Part shown: one piece after another, positions 11,373 through 22,965 of the stretch
Layout: every line of letters starts with the position of its first letter
How positions within the stretch are numbered: the stretch's first letter is position 1
Assembly (NCBI RefSeq): GCF_000003815.2
Contig: NC_049988.1
Span: forward strand, 14,743,412-14,807,411
DNA: 64,000 nucleotides
Direction: 5' to 3'
Origin: Branchiostoma floridae
Taxonomy: Eukaryota > Chordata > Leptocardii > Amphioxiformes > Branchiostomatidae
Translations under genes and position numbers: made by a program
Notes under the pieces: generated by a model
The model's input: the letters and a program-made list of their open reading frames with translations, nothing else
The model's database searches: none
Told to the model about the DNA's origin: nothing

Positions 11373-12706
11373 TTAGCCGCCTTCCAGCACTTCGGGTGCC
11401 TCCTCCATCGCCTGCCGACAAATTTCATCGACATACCATTTCTGGATGAAATGGAGCCGCGCGTCTTCCTCTTTGTCCAACCTCTGCACAACCGTCAAAA
11501 TCTTCCCAAGCCCCTCCAGACTCTCACCGGCCATGTCTGGTAGTTCATAGTGTGTGGCGTCTGCAACGTTTGCCGCCATGTTCTTAACCACCACATTGTC
11601 CAACACGTGCGGCGCCGCTACAGCCAGTTTGGCGCGGAGACCGTCGACGTACGTCAGCAAGTCCGCCGAGGATGTCTGCTTCGCTGTCAGCTGCTCATAC
11701 AGGCTGGTGATGGCGGAGATCTGCTCCCTACAGTGTGGATTGATCTCGGCAGGTGGCGCCGCTGCCTGTGCGTTCGTGGACGCAGTGGAATCATCCTGCT
11801 GGGGTTCGCTCGGAACTGATGAGGAAGCAGCCTCTCCTTCTCTGGGCTTTCCAGAGATTAGAGAGTTGGTACCGGCTTTACGGCGCTTGAAAAAAGAGCG
11901 GGGCTTGCCTGTAAGAGATAGGATTTCATTAATGTTACAGTTTTCAACAAAGTTACACAGATTTCGTTTATATTTGGCATCCATGTAAAACAGAGACGCT
12001 AATCAGTGCAGCAAATCCAAGCCTTTACTTGTAAATAAAAATGCATTCAGTCGCCAATTATTAGGAACATTTATTGAAACAAGAGTCACTTGTACGAAGG
12101 GCTTGTTGTCAAGGACTGTTTTGAAGTAATTACCTGCATAGTATATCAGCTTTTCATCTAACAGCATAAACTTAGAACACTGACTGGAACCCCGGCCCGT
12201 TCTCACCTACCTGCAGTTTCTTGCTCACTCGGCTTCTTCCCCTCATCAACTGCAACAGCCACAGAGACCTCCAGGAATACCCTGTCCTTCTGCTGCTTGT
12301 CGCTAGGTGTCACCAAATAGCGCCTCTTGACCGGCAGGTGGAGGTTGGTCTCCAGAGCTTCCTTCACGTTGATGGTGACGGTTCCAACCGTTCGCTCGGT
12401 ACACTTCTTTGCCTTCCTCAGCTTCAGTGCAATATTTTGTTGATCATCAGAAGATGTGGACCAAGATGAGAACTCAGCTGACTCCTCCCATATCAGAGAT
12501 GCCGTCTTCTTCAGTCCAGTTCGGAACTTCTCCTCGCCCAACTTAATTGTTGTCATGAACTTGCCGGAACCAAAACTACCCTGGCCACTTGCTGCGTGGA
12601 CCGTGACTCTTAGCTTTTCCCCTGCTGACTTGGGCTTTTTCACAAGTGATAGCGCCGTCAGGACGTAAAATACGCCACTCAGGCATTTGTCTGCCACTCG
12701 ACTCAT
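11373..12706 (-). CDS. C2-domain protein with Rab11-FIP-like motif, copy 1
   Basis: Two exons on the minus strand: 12211-12706 (start ATG at 12706) and 11373-11908, with a 302 bp GT-AG intron, phase 1. The product is 343 residues. Residues ~30-155 look like a single C2-type beta-sandwich (KLRVTVHAASGQG, KFMTTIKLGEEKF, then a basic RRYLV segment), usually a lipid- or protein-binding module. A Lys/Arg-rich patch (RSFFKRRKAG) and a Ser/Ala/Pro linker follow. Near residues 252-270 the pattern Y-V-D-x-L-x-x-K-L-x4-P-x-V-L resembles the Rab11-binding motif YIDxLLVRVxxxxP of Rab11-FIP proteins. That assignment is inference, since about 75 residues follow the motif. The predicted acidic C-terminus ends EVLEGG. 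An intact near-copy lies at 45403-46716. Confidence 0.8.
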
Positions 12707-12900
12707 CGTGGCGGGAAAATCTCACTGGTAGAAAACTGCGAAGTACGGAGACGCTGACGAGCGTGTAGTCCGTACGGAGTTCAGTGTCGCACTGTTGTTC
12801 CGTTACCAGGACGCTAGATGGCGCTTTGTGACGCAATAATGTTCTGGAACGCCTTTTATGACCGTCCCTTATTTGTACATTCGAGGAACAACAAAGGGAT
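12707..12900 (-). promoter_or_regulatory. Conserved 5' flank of the C2 gene copies
   Basis: About 190 bp upstream of the start codon are conserved with 45200-45402. They include a TTGCGTCA box (TGACGCAA on the plus strand near 12829-12836), an ATF/C-EBP-like sequence kept in both copies. Promoter identity is inferred from position and conservation only. Confidence 0.4.
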
Positions 12901-15900
12901 TTTTTCTTTCTTTTTGTGGTCATTTTGACGTGATTTTGATTGTAATCCATCTTTACTTTATAACATGCATTGGCATAATACCGGTAGTAAGACTTATACC
13001 GGTAGATTAAAAATACTGGAACTTAAAGAGATCTACACATGCAACAATGGTTATTTCTGAGCTGTGCACACTTCAGACATCTAGGTGTCCAATACATCAT
13101 TTACAAAGCATCGATAACAATGCATTCGAAGACAACAAGGCCAAAAGTTTTCAGTATCTTTTTCGAGGTAGGCAGCTCGTCGTGGGACGAACACACCGTC
13201 ACATTCATTGCCAAATTTATAGATCATAATTACACATGCTCACGGCACAAGACGAACATGATTAAACAACAATCTTGAATTTCTGTTGGTGACCTACAAC
13301 TCGTGTAAAAGTGTGAAGAACCGTTGCATAATAGCCCGGATCTATGACTGAATGGGCAAAATTGAACGTACGCATGCCATTTTCCCGCCATTTTTATGTC
13401 TACGCTAGCAGTGAAGTGTTACTTCATAGCGGTTGTGACGGACAGGAGTTAAATGAAAATTCTTGACAGTATACGTCCGTTTTCTCATGACATTTTGTAT
13501 GCTCATGCAGGTTTATGTTTTATGCATTTACGAACAGAAAAGGAAGGAACATCAGGGGATGTATAAAGGTACATAACGTCAGTTAATTGTGCCGTGTTTC
13601 TTCCTACCGGTATTTTTACCCCCTCCCAACCACGCGCGCCCGTTCGCCGTGTAATTCCGCGGCGTGTTACAATTACAATATTACGCTTTTAGCAGGACAA
13701 GAGTGGCAGAAAAGTTACATAGAAGAAGTGGCAAGGGTAACCTATAACAGCAACATGTAACTGGAGAAAATGATGCGTTGACAATTTGTCAAATCAGTAT
13801 GGCTAGAGAAATCGTCGTAAACGTACCGGTATTATGATAATAGATGTTACGTCACAACTACATGTTTATACAACACCACAGTTGTCCTAAAAAGTCCTTG
13901 GTGCTGAAGTCGTCATCAGCCAAATAGTCCCTAAGAATAAGACGCAAATCAGAGGTTGTCTCTATAGTTTAGGCTCTAGATTTTCTGGCTATCGCTTTAG
14001 CAACGTATAATCTTTTATAATTCTCCAAATGCTTGTTGTTCGTAGCGTTTTATGGTGTCGGAGATTTGATCGTGCGGCGAACACTTCCTGGTATTAGTGC
14101 GCGCGATAGCGGTAAAGCGTTTCGTCGCCTGATTACCCAGATCGTGCGTTCTGGGTGTTTTAGCGCCATCGGAGCCCGCAGAAAACGCATCTGATATTTT
14201 TTCTTCCTTTTCACTCAGTATACAGAAGAAGTCTTGACCTTTATTGCCATATTAGTCATTATCCCAGGAAAACTCATTTTTACCGTTTAGCAGCCTGTAA
14301 AAAATGGCCCCAAATTAGCAATTTTGGGGTAAAAAGCTTATATTTTTTATGGTTTTTACCAAAAATAACATTTCTACAGAAAATGTCAAATGAGTCTGTC
14401 GGTCAGCAACAAGGCACCCTTTCCTATCGGAAACATTGAATTGTCCGAAAAACGATGTTTTGAGAAGCGCTAGTGCTTTTCTCAGAGACAGTCAAATTGG
14501 CCCCGAATCGTAAAAAAAATCTCCGAACCAAGACATTTAACAACTTACTCAATTATCATTTTCTCTCAAACCGTCAAAAGTATCAAAATCTTTTTAGTAA
14601 TGTGACATTAAATGAGGCCAAATTTCGAATACTTGTTAGTAGAATTTTATGAGAGACTAAGAATACATACGTTTTGTTGCATAGCGCTTAAGTTAAACGC
14701 TAGTCAAACCTATATTCAACGAGGTTTTTACCTTTGAGAGCACAACGAACAAAGGAGACAACAAAAAGACAAGCTAACAAGTTCTCTCTGTTATACATAA
14801 GTGCACTTTGCCGTCTGTGCTTTATTAACTTGAGTATTACAGTTAAAAGGTGCATTCATAACTTTAAATTTGAACAAATATCTGACTTACAAGCAACCAA
14901 TCATTTCAATATTACACATATCATCTAATGATTGCATCAATGACAATGGCAAAGTATATGATTTACAAGTATGATAATAATAAGATAACATTGGAGGAAA
15001 TTTCTGTAATATTTCTGAATTGTCTCTTAACACAATCTATAGTGCAAACGTGTACATGAATTTGAGAAAAAATGCAGTTTTATATCCAAACGAAAATGCT
15101 GATCAGTTCTAATCTTCTCCATCAAAATCTACAAGTATTATCATATTTCAAAAGGCAAAGCATACAAGATACAATGCGGATATACATGTATGATACAGAT
15201 TCTGTAATATACAAATGACATGGAAGATCCAGAACCTACATAAAATGTGGACTTATTTTAGGTTACAAATTCGTGGCACGTCGTACTATGAGGACAAACT
15301 GAACTGAACTGAACAAGTGCATAAAAAGCTTTCTATACTTCAGCCAGATAGAAGGCTTAAACGTTATGTCATCTAAAGCTAAGTAACAGATCACGATTTC
15401 CAAACATCCAATAAATTCCATATAATAATCATGTGCAATTGCTGACTTCTGCACTAGACCAAAATGAGGTTCTCCCTGACTAGACCATTTTGAAAGTAAT
15501 TAAGATGGGGGTGGTCAGGACATTTTTCTCCTTCACTCATACTGCATTGTACTGAACAATTTTGACTATGCCTTAGATTCATAATGAATATTTTTCTCTG
15601 AATGCCACCTTCAACCTTTAAAGAAAATATCAATTTTTCTTGTGCAATTTAGAATGAAAACCTTACAACCTCAGCTAACACTCCCTTTTGGAGTAGAATT
15701 CCCCTTAAAATAGCATGAAAATGTAATTCTTGTATCTTAACAGTGCCTGGTGAGGGCCTTGTCACATTTGTACAGAGCTATCACCAGCTTTAAATTCTTA
15801 TGTCCCACTCATTGTTGGGGAGCCCACTTCATTTATTTTTCTGTCATTTTTAGCTCACAAAAATACATTTTCATCAATTCTATGTCATGAAGTTAAAATA

Positions 15901-16140
15901 TTTGGGACGGACAAATTGCAATTTCATTCATGCAAAGAAGCAAATTTCTGTCCAGAGGAACAAGCCCTGGAGACAGCTCTACAACAATAGGTTTATGACA
16001 ACTAAAATTTTGGATGTTTTGCAACAGAAAAGGTTGCCATAGTTCCTTTCTGGCATTCAACTCTGTCATAGCCTTTTTGGAGAGCCTAGGATTTAACAGC
16101 TGTTTGAAGAATAAGATTTAGACCTGAAGGAATGACGGTG
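12901..16140. other. Intergenic stretch, no gene recognised
   Basis: No ORF with family resemblance or exon-like signals was found. The sequence is unique-looking and AT-rich. The last kb before 16141 may contain the 3' UTR of the SWEET transcript ending at 16141. Confidence 0.4.
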
Positions 16141-16239
16141 CTACGCGTGATTTGCGTTGGCAGCTTTTGGTGTCCGTGGGTAACACACAAGTAGAGCGAG
16201 CTGTATCAGTCCCAGTAGAGCACCGAGTAGGTTAGGAAC
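16141..16239 (-). other. SLC50A1: SWEET alternative last exon, distal (VPN form)
   Basis: The acceptor TTCTCCAG precedes an exon encoding VPNLLGALLGLIQLALL, then VCYPRTPKAANANHA and a stop. It is phase 0, like the proximal exon. This form is closer to the usual SWEET seventh helix (VPN-LLG motif). Confidence 0.8.
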
Positions 16240-19200
16240 CTGGAGAAACAACAACAACATGCAGAGGAGGTAACAGTCACAGGACAAGCTTTTGTTTACT
16301 GTAAATGCAGAAATGTTCACGGTGGATTAATGTTCGCGGTTTTTGCGGCGGCCGCTTCACCGCGAATTTATAGCCACCGCAAACATTTTTCCCTGACAGT
16401 AAGAGACTACAGTGCATGGTGCTACCGCGAAATTAAAACCACAGCGAAAAGTCCATTTTCCTGCTACCGCGAACTTAAATGCATTTACAGTACATAGGAA
16501 CATGGTGGCATATACAATTCTAATTACTACTTCATGCTTAGGAAGCAGAGAGATTTAATATAGATGTTCCACTTGCACATGAAAACTTGAAACGAAATAC
16601 TAGTAGTACATTATTCTATCTAAAGATATCTAATAGTATCAACAAGGTCATTATGTGATATTTACGTGATGAGAGGCTTTCTACAGACATTTGTATCTGA
16701 GTATGTAGACTATACCAAAAATATATGCTTCATTCTGTTTTACACAAGCACTTGAGAAAAATAGTGCAAGTTTCATATCATATATTCTAAGTTTGAGTTG
16801 AAATGGACTTGCCCCTGAATATTGATGTCTCTAAATTATCAAATAACTCTACATGACATTAAACTACACTCTCTAGATTTTTGATAAAAATAGAAAGATT
16901 TCCTTAACTAGACATACATTTGGTACAAAATAAAAGTACATTTGTTGACAATGACTGAAGAAAAATCACATGGACTATTGCAAAGATATGACCTTATATT
17001 CATACTACAATGAATCTACGAATTATTCTATAATTGCACATGGCATTCTTGTGTTCATGTGGAATGTATGAAAGAAGATATTGATATATTAAATGATGTA
17101 GACATTCTGTTTTACGTATACAAAAATAGATCTGTTTTCTGGGTAAGGCACAATTCAGTCAAGTTTGACAATTTTTCTATCTTTGAAACATTTTTTAGGA
17201 GAATCATTAAAAGTACATGGCTCTTAAGACAGTTTGCAAGGTAATATGGTTCCTTATAGTTATACAAACAAAAATCTACAACACTCCAGAAATTTAGCAA
17301 AGTCCAAAGAAGGAAAGATATAGCGTGGAAATATTATTTTGGAATTGTTTTAAAAAACTTTTCTTATTGATATGGATGGAAGAAGCCTTCTAGAGAAGTA
17401 TACATATGTGGGATGTTGAGATGATATGCTGAATAAAAGAAAGGACATCAAAAATTGGGAAGGGCAGATTCTAGAAGGGCAGATTCTACTGTACTTACAG
17501 AACAAAAATGTGATCCCTGTACATTTAGCATGCAACATTTCTCATTACATGGCTTACAACAATACAAAGTTTGACACCAAAAAATTGTTTTGACTTTAAG
17601 TTTAACATAGTACACCACAATGCAACAACTGTTAGCAGAAACAAAAAAAAAATAAAGCAACACAAGAAAAATAACAGCTTATTTTGTTTTAGAGAAATAG
17701 ATGCGGTCGTGGCTGGTCGTGCTTTTCATAGTTGAGCGATACGCGGCGGTGTCCGTGGGTACAGGAGGTACAGGGGGAGTTGGGAGAAACTCAGTAATGC
17801 GCCCAGAAGGCTGGGGATCTGGAAAGAAGACGGGGCACCCTCACTTGTCAACTCTACTTCTTCCCATGGTTTGGTTATAAGACTTTCAAAAAAATACAAA
17901 CCTCTTACAAGTTACCATAATAACTCAAAGAAAAGGGGAAAGGGTTAAAGTGGACTTTCAACAGGGCAAATGTGAAAAAATTATGTGGAAAGGTAGTTGT
18001 TTGTATGACTACCATGATTGTGCAGTTTTACATATCCAACTGTTTTAACTGCATTTTACAGTTAACATATTCACAGATCCATGTATTAGTATTGCTGCTT
18101 CATTGAGATTCAACCATGCTGTTGTGTGCTGTCCATGTTTGCATGTTGCTGTCAATATGTAGTACTACATGTATATTGCTGCCAAACCAAAGCCACTATT
18201 GTATTTTCCTAAGGACAGTTGCTTGGAGATAATTATGCTGTTGTGTTGTGCTGCTGTCCTATATGACAGTAGCTGTACACGAGTGATGTTGTATTGCTGT
18301 CTGATACAGTTGTGTAGAAACAGACAGCTGTTCTGTTAATGTTCAGTCCAGTGACAGATGTGTACAGGCACCACTTTGTGTTACTACCTAAGCTAATAAC
18401 AGTTGTATGGTGACTGAGTGTTCCTGTACATTGGTTAATGACAGCACTTTGTGTTGCTGTCAAAGCTGATGACAGTTGGGTGGTGACTGCGTGTTGCTGT
18501 CCATTTTCATGACTGCTGTGTAATTTTTGCTGTCTAAAGGATGATTTTGCTCTTTCTAACCCCACTACTCTCAGAACGCTTGTCTATCATCAATTGGGAT
18601 GAACAGATAGGTACATAAAAACATGATAACATGCATGATGGTCTCAAAACCAGGATAGTAAAACACATACCTGTATGAACAAGTCATTGACCAGTCTGCC
18701 ATAGATGTACCACTCTGAAGACACCACAAAGTTGGCCACAGATAAGGCAGGAGTCATGGTCTCTGTGCATCTGGTCTTCAGGACTTCAGCCTACAACAAT
18801 AAAGATAGATATACAGGAATAGAACTACACATAATTTTGTTGCTAAGCAGGGTTCTTTAAGTATACAAAATTAAGCATCAGTAGTTAACTACAGGGACCG
18901 CAAGGACCACTCCAGTGTGGAGATGAACGCAACTCGGTTTAATGTACTTCTAACTGGCTTAACAACAAGATGGCGGAGAACATCTGGGACACTTCCCTCA
19001 TTACCATATTGGTGATACAGTAGTGGTTCATTAGCATACCGCTGACGTCATAACATTACATAATATATCTGGCGAAGAGGGACTGGTATTGAAACTTTGA
19101 ACCTTTCAGAATGAAGCTTTTATCAACTACTTTTCTGAAAACCTATATAATAGTAGAAGTAGCAAAGACTTAATCCTTTTTGTCAGTAATTGTAAGTATT

Positions 19201-21213
19201 GCCTGATTCACACTCACTCACTCACTCACTCACTCACTCACTCACTCACTCACTCACTCACTCACTCACTCACTCACTCTAGCTCACTCATTCAGGAAGG
19301 GCATCTGGCCGTGATACCCCTGCTTCAAACCCTTTAAGTCAAGATGTTGTTTTTTGCCTGATCTATCTTTTGCAGGTCAGCAATCAGACCCGAACAACAT
19401 CCTGGAACCTTCGCAAGATGGGGAACAATGGACATTAAACCGGAGAGTGATTCATTCATTCACACACTCTTTATAAACTGTACAGCTGTAGCCCACTCCT
19501 CACCATGGTAGCCAGCGGTGACCCGTACATGAGAACAGCACAGCCCGAGGCCATGAGACCCAGGTGGAAGGCTGCCACGGAGTCGTCTGGTGAGAAGAAC
19601 TTCACATAGATCAGGACGGGAAACAACACCGCTCCTCCCGCTAACAGCTGGTTATGGAGGGTGTTCTGGAAACAAGGGAAAATCTTGTTAATCTTTTTCT
19701 GACTTTTTACAAGAAAATCTTCATCATCAACAATGACTGAACAAGGAAACTATTGAACTCTTTCCTTGGTTTCAAGTAGCAGTTGAATTTTCTCAAAATC
19801 ACACAAGATACAGCTGATTATAGAGGGTGTTCTGGAAACAATTTAGCAAAATCCTGTAACTTCTCTGGCATAAAAATCAGGGATTTTGTAACAGCATCAT
19901 AAACAATGACTTGACAAGGAAACTATAGAAATCTTATTTCTTTCTTGGCCTCTAGTAGCACTTGAATTGTCTCAAAATCGCATAAGTTACAAGAGAAAGT
20001 AAATTGTGGACAGCAAATAAAGAAAATTGGTTACTCTATGGTTAATGAATGTCAGACTTTATAATAGTTTGTCCTACCTTTTGTTTAGTGTAGACATAGT
20101 AAACCACCAAGTAGCTAGTCTGTAGGAGAGCTCCTATAGAGTTGACCACCACAAGTGTTTTGTCTTGAACCAAGACTCCATACTTCAGCCAGAATGTGCA
20201 GCTGTACAAAAAAAATAGAGGAAACAAAAGAAAAAAGTACACTTAATTTGGATTTCATATCATTGTCACAGTTGAATATTTACGAGGCAAACTTAATGTG
20301 CGTTTTTTTGTTTATCTATCTAATTCTTTATCTATTGAGATTCGCGACATAAGTGAAATGACTGGCATATTAAAGCTGACTGCCACCACCCGGAGACTAT
20401 CATAGAAGCTCATTAGTGTTGGTAGTACAATGCTAAACTTTCTTCTAACACAAAGGTATATACAGATCAAAGACAGGACGGAAAAGAGTGTAACTGTTAA
20501 ATTTGATCCACTCACACAGGGAAGGTCAGTGTAACATTGGGGTTTGCTAAGGATTCAAATCCTGGATCCAGAAGTCAAAGTTATACAACAACGCTTTAAG
20601 TACAATACCATAGTAACACCTGCCACCTTTGTTTGTATACCTTAAGTCACCATCTAACGATCTAGACAGACACTGATGAGGTGCATGTTTGTTCTTAGAT
20701 CTGGATGTGTTTCCTTTGGTACTTACTTGATCAGTGTAGTGAGGAATGGGTAGACTGTGACTCCTGCAGTCGATCCCTGTTGGGTGATCTTTGAAGCAAT
20801 AACCCTGTAAAAATAATCAACAAACCACAGGTAAACTCACTTCACAGGTCCTGTGAGAATTTAGTCATGTGCCACTGTAATCTATGTTGCTGTAAATTGC
20901 ATAAGACTAAGTAAGAGCAAATTCTCACTGGAGTCCACCCATGCAAACATGGTTGCTTTTTCTCTTAATCTCTTTAATGCTAACTGTAACGTCATATTCT
21001 GTATACAAATAAACTAGAATCCTACAGCATTGGGCTTTATCAATAATTTGTGGTGCTATTTCTAACGTTTAATATATGAAAATTATGCACAGGTCAGAAA
21101 ACCTAAAAAATAATTCAGGTTGAAAATACTTACGATCCTGTGAGAAACTGCCCAACTGTACAGACAGTCGCCAGAAGGGACATCACAGAGACGAGAGAGA
21201 GGTCCTCGAACAT
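16141..21213 (-). CDS. SLC50A1: SWEET1-type sugar transporter (SLC50A1)
   Basis: Bidirectional sugar transporter of the SWEET/MtN3 (PQ-loop) family, seven transmembrane helices. Minus-strand exons: 21134-21213 (ATG at 21213), 20727-20804, 20078-20201, 19504-19665, 18671-18790, and then either 17726-17818 or 16141-16239 as last exon. All borders are GT-AG with matching phases. Predicted length is 218 or 220 residues, close to the usual ~221 for animal SWEET1. Family signatures: VTVYPFLTTLIN, FWLKYGVL, VVVNSIGALLQTSYL in the first MtN3 unit, then GSPLATMAEVLKTRCTETM, FVVSSEWYIYGRLVND and the (V/I)P(N/S)LLGALL last helix. The short tail contains YPRTP in both isoforms. A CCGCCATCTTGG (YY1-like) site lies ~275 bp upstream at 21488-21499. 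Confidence 0.93.
16297..16492. mobile_element. Tc1/mariner-type MITE (TA target site), second family copy
   Basis: TA-CTGTAAATGCA at 16297-16309 and TGCATTTACAG-TA at 16480-16492 form inverted ends with TA duplication. Internal TTCGCGGT/ACCGCGAA motifs repeat in both orientations. It sits just upstream (transcript sense) of the distal SWEET last exon. Confidence 0.75.
17726..17818 (-). other. SLC50A1: SWEET alternative last exon, proximal (IPS form)
   Basis: The acceptor TTTCCAG precedes an exon encoding IPSLLGALLSFSQLPLYLL, then YPRTPPRIAQL and a stop. It is phase 0 and joins to the exon ending LVNDLFIQ. Compared with the distal form, N is replaced by S and the helix carries extra Ser/Pro. 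Confidence 0.8.
18118..18525 (-). repeat. Diverged GCTGTC-rich tandem repeat in SWEET intron
   Basis: Phrases such as GTGTTGCTGTC, TGACAGTTG and GGTGACTG recur at roughly 60-70 bp spacing with much divergence. It appears non-coding and lies between the SWEET exon at 18671 and the proximal last exon. Confidence 0.5.
19207..19280. repeat. (ACTC)n microsatellite
   Basis: Uninterrupted ACTC/CACT tetranucleotide run, about 18 units, in a SWEET intron. Confidence 0.95.
19646..19990 (-). repeat. Tandem duplication copying the SWEET exon-4 acceptor
   Basis: The segment from CAGCTGGTTATGGAGGGTG (19646, inside exon 4) through the intron is repeated from CAGCTGATTATAGAGGGTG (19811). Both carry GTTCTGGAAACA, i.e. 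a TTTCCAG|AACAC acceptor on the minus strand, and both continue through ACAATGACT-(T)GA to CTCAAAATC. Confidence 0.75.
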
Positions 21214-22499
21214 TGTTGTTCACGGAAACGCAAGTTCAACTAAAAGTAAAACTCCAAAATAATTTATGGCTGAGGGAGGGGGGCGGTCCCTCAAATTTGG
21301 CAGCTACGAAAATCCAAGAAATAAACGAATCTGCATTCACAAAGTATTCTCACGCCCAGTTCTACCTAATCAGAAGCATCACTGGAATGCAAATATGGTG
21401 AAAATTTGGTTCAAATCCCTCGCATATGGGAGAAATTTGCAAAGTTTTATCCGGAAAAGTTCCACGTCGGCTTTGTTTTGGTCCTTACCGCCATCTTGGG
21501 CTCCAAATCTCGCGGGAAATCCCGGGGATTTAAATTTGGCCTTTAAATTTTATCAAGGTAAATCTTCACACAATCATAACAAAAATATAGACAAGGTTTA
21601 GGAGAAGAAACTGCCATGAATAAGAGCATTGTTATACAAAATGTATGTTGGAGATTTTTTTTTAAAATCGTGGTTTCGTCCATTTAACCTTTGACATCCA
21701 AAATGGCCGCCTCCAGTAAATACGAAATCGGACATACTTCGTAACTAGAGTGTAATATTAGCTGTTCCAGCAAATACGAGAACAGGTTTGCGCGTGAGTA
21801 ACTCATGTTAGGGAATTAACATAAAAATTAAAATCGACGTTCAAAAACACTTCTAAAGACCTGCCAAAGAAAAGACTCTTGCACTATCATGTTAGGTTGT
21901 TAGGGTTTGACGTTTGGCAAAATTATTCCATCATTGTTCTTATATATCTACCTATGGTAAACAGTGAGATCCAAAACTACACCTTCTTGTAACCTCACCA
22001 TTGCATTTTTATTTCCTATTGTTACACCTGCACCTGGCACATATCCCCAATGTGTATACTAGTGTATTGGTTCATTCCATACAGAGGTGACAGGGATGGT
22101 CACAGTTCCTCTTTCTCCTAGTTGTGGATCTGTGCAGCCACTGGCTTCATATCCCTAATGTGTACATAGTGATTCACCCCTGCACACAGTGGTGCCTAAT
22201 TGACCAGCTTGACAGGGGTATTTATTGCCCAGCTGGTTTGCTCTAGAATTACCAGATAAACTAGGACCACTCTACTCCTGTCAAAAAGGGGTGTAAATAT
22301 TTTTTAAAAACAAACCACAAAACTGCTGCAAACTTCTAATGCGCGCTGTAGCACAATGACTCACAATATCTATCCCCATAGCAAACGTGATCGCAAACGG
22401 TCCGGAATCACAAACATCCCTACCAGAATCAAGACCTGCTTTTTCAAACAGGTAATAAGAATGAAAGGAAATACAATAATACATGTTTTTTTAAGTTAT

Positions 22500-22735
22500 C
22501 AAATTGGAATTATATCTGTTTTAAAATAGGATATACCCGTACCTTTTAATGTTACCCACAAAGTCCTAAATCTGGGGCGCAATCCTCTGGAGACAACCCA
22601 AATACTTTTTCCAGACACTGCATACGACAAGATATATTCCATTTTCAAAGTATCTGTACGATCGTTGTGACAGTGTTTCTGCTTCGTACAGAAATAATTC
22701 TTTGGTAGCGCAAACTTTGACATTTGATTCAACTA
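22500..22735 (-). repeat. Repeat A, copy 1 (minus orientation)
   Basis: Homologous in inverse orientation to 30435-30610. Shared features are ATATATCTTGT-GTATGCAG-TGTC, the peptide frame WVVSRG-x-RPRFRTL, and a GTAACA that looks like a donor. The family is not identified. Confidence 0.55.
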
Positions 22736-22864
22736 GAAGCGTCCGTGATGATGAAATTGTTTTTTTTACTGCAAGCCTTAGTTGCAATAATTTTTTTGAA
22801 TATCATTATGATAAGACCCTTTAACAACCCGGCCAAAAAGGACAGGTAAAGAGCATTTACCTAT

Positions 22865-22965
22865 CGCTTCATCTCATATATCCACTCCTCTTCGTCCCTT
22901 CTTCATGATCATCCTGCTCCTGACAGCGTCCTACTGCCCTGACCTCGTTTCTGCCAAGTTGACAA
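22865..22965 (-). repeat. Repeat B, copy 1
   Basis: On the minus strand it reads GAGGTCAGGGC ... GGATGATCATGA ... GGGACGA ... GATGAAGCG. Related copies lie at 27215-27330 (+), 29245-29390 (+) and 29600-29830 (-). The family is unrecognised. Confidence 0.55.

Larger units (their letters stand above)
11265..12900 (-). repeat. Left arm of inverted 1.6 kb segmental duplication
   Basis: The reverse complement of this block matches 45200-46804 through 5' flank, both exons, intron and 3' flank. Similarity stops near AACAAG at 11265 and GGGAT at 12896-12900. The arms are separated by about 32.3 kb. Confidence 0.85.
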
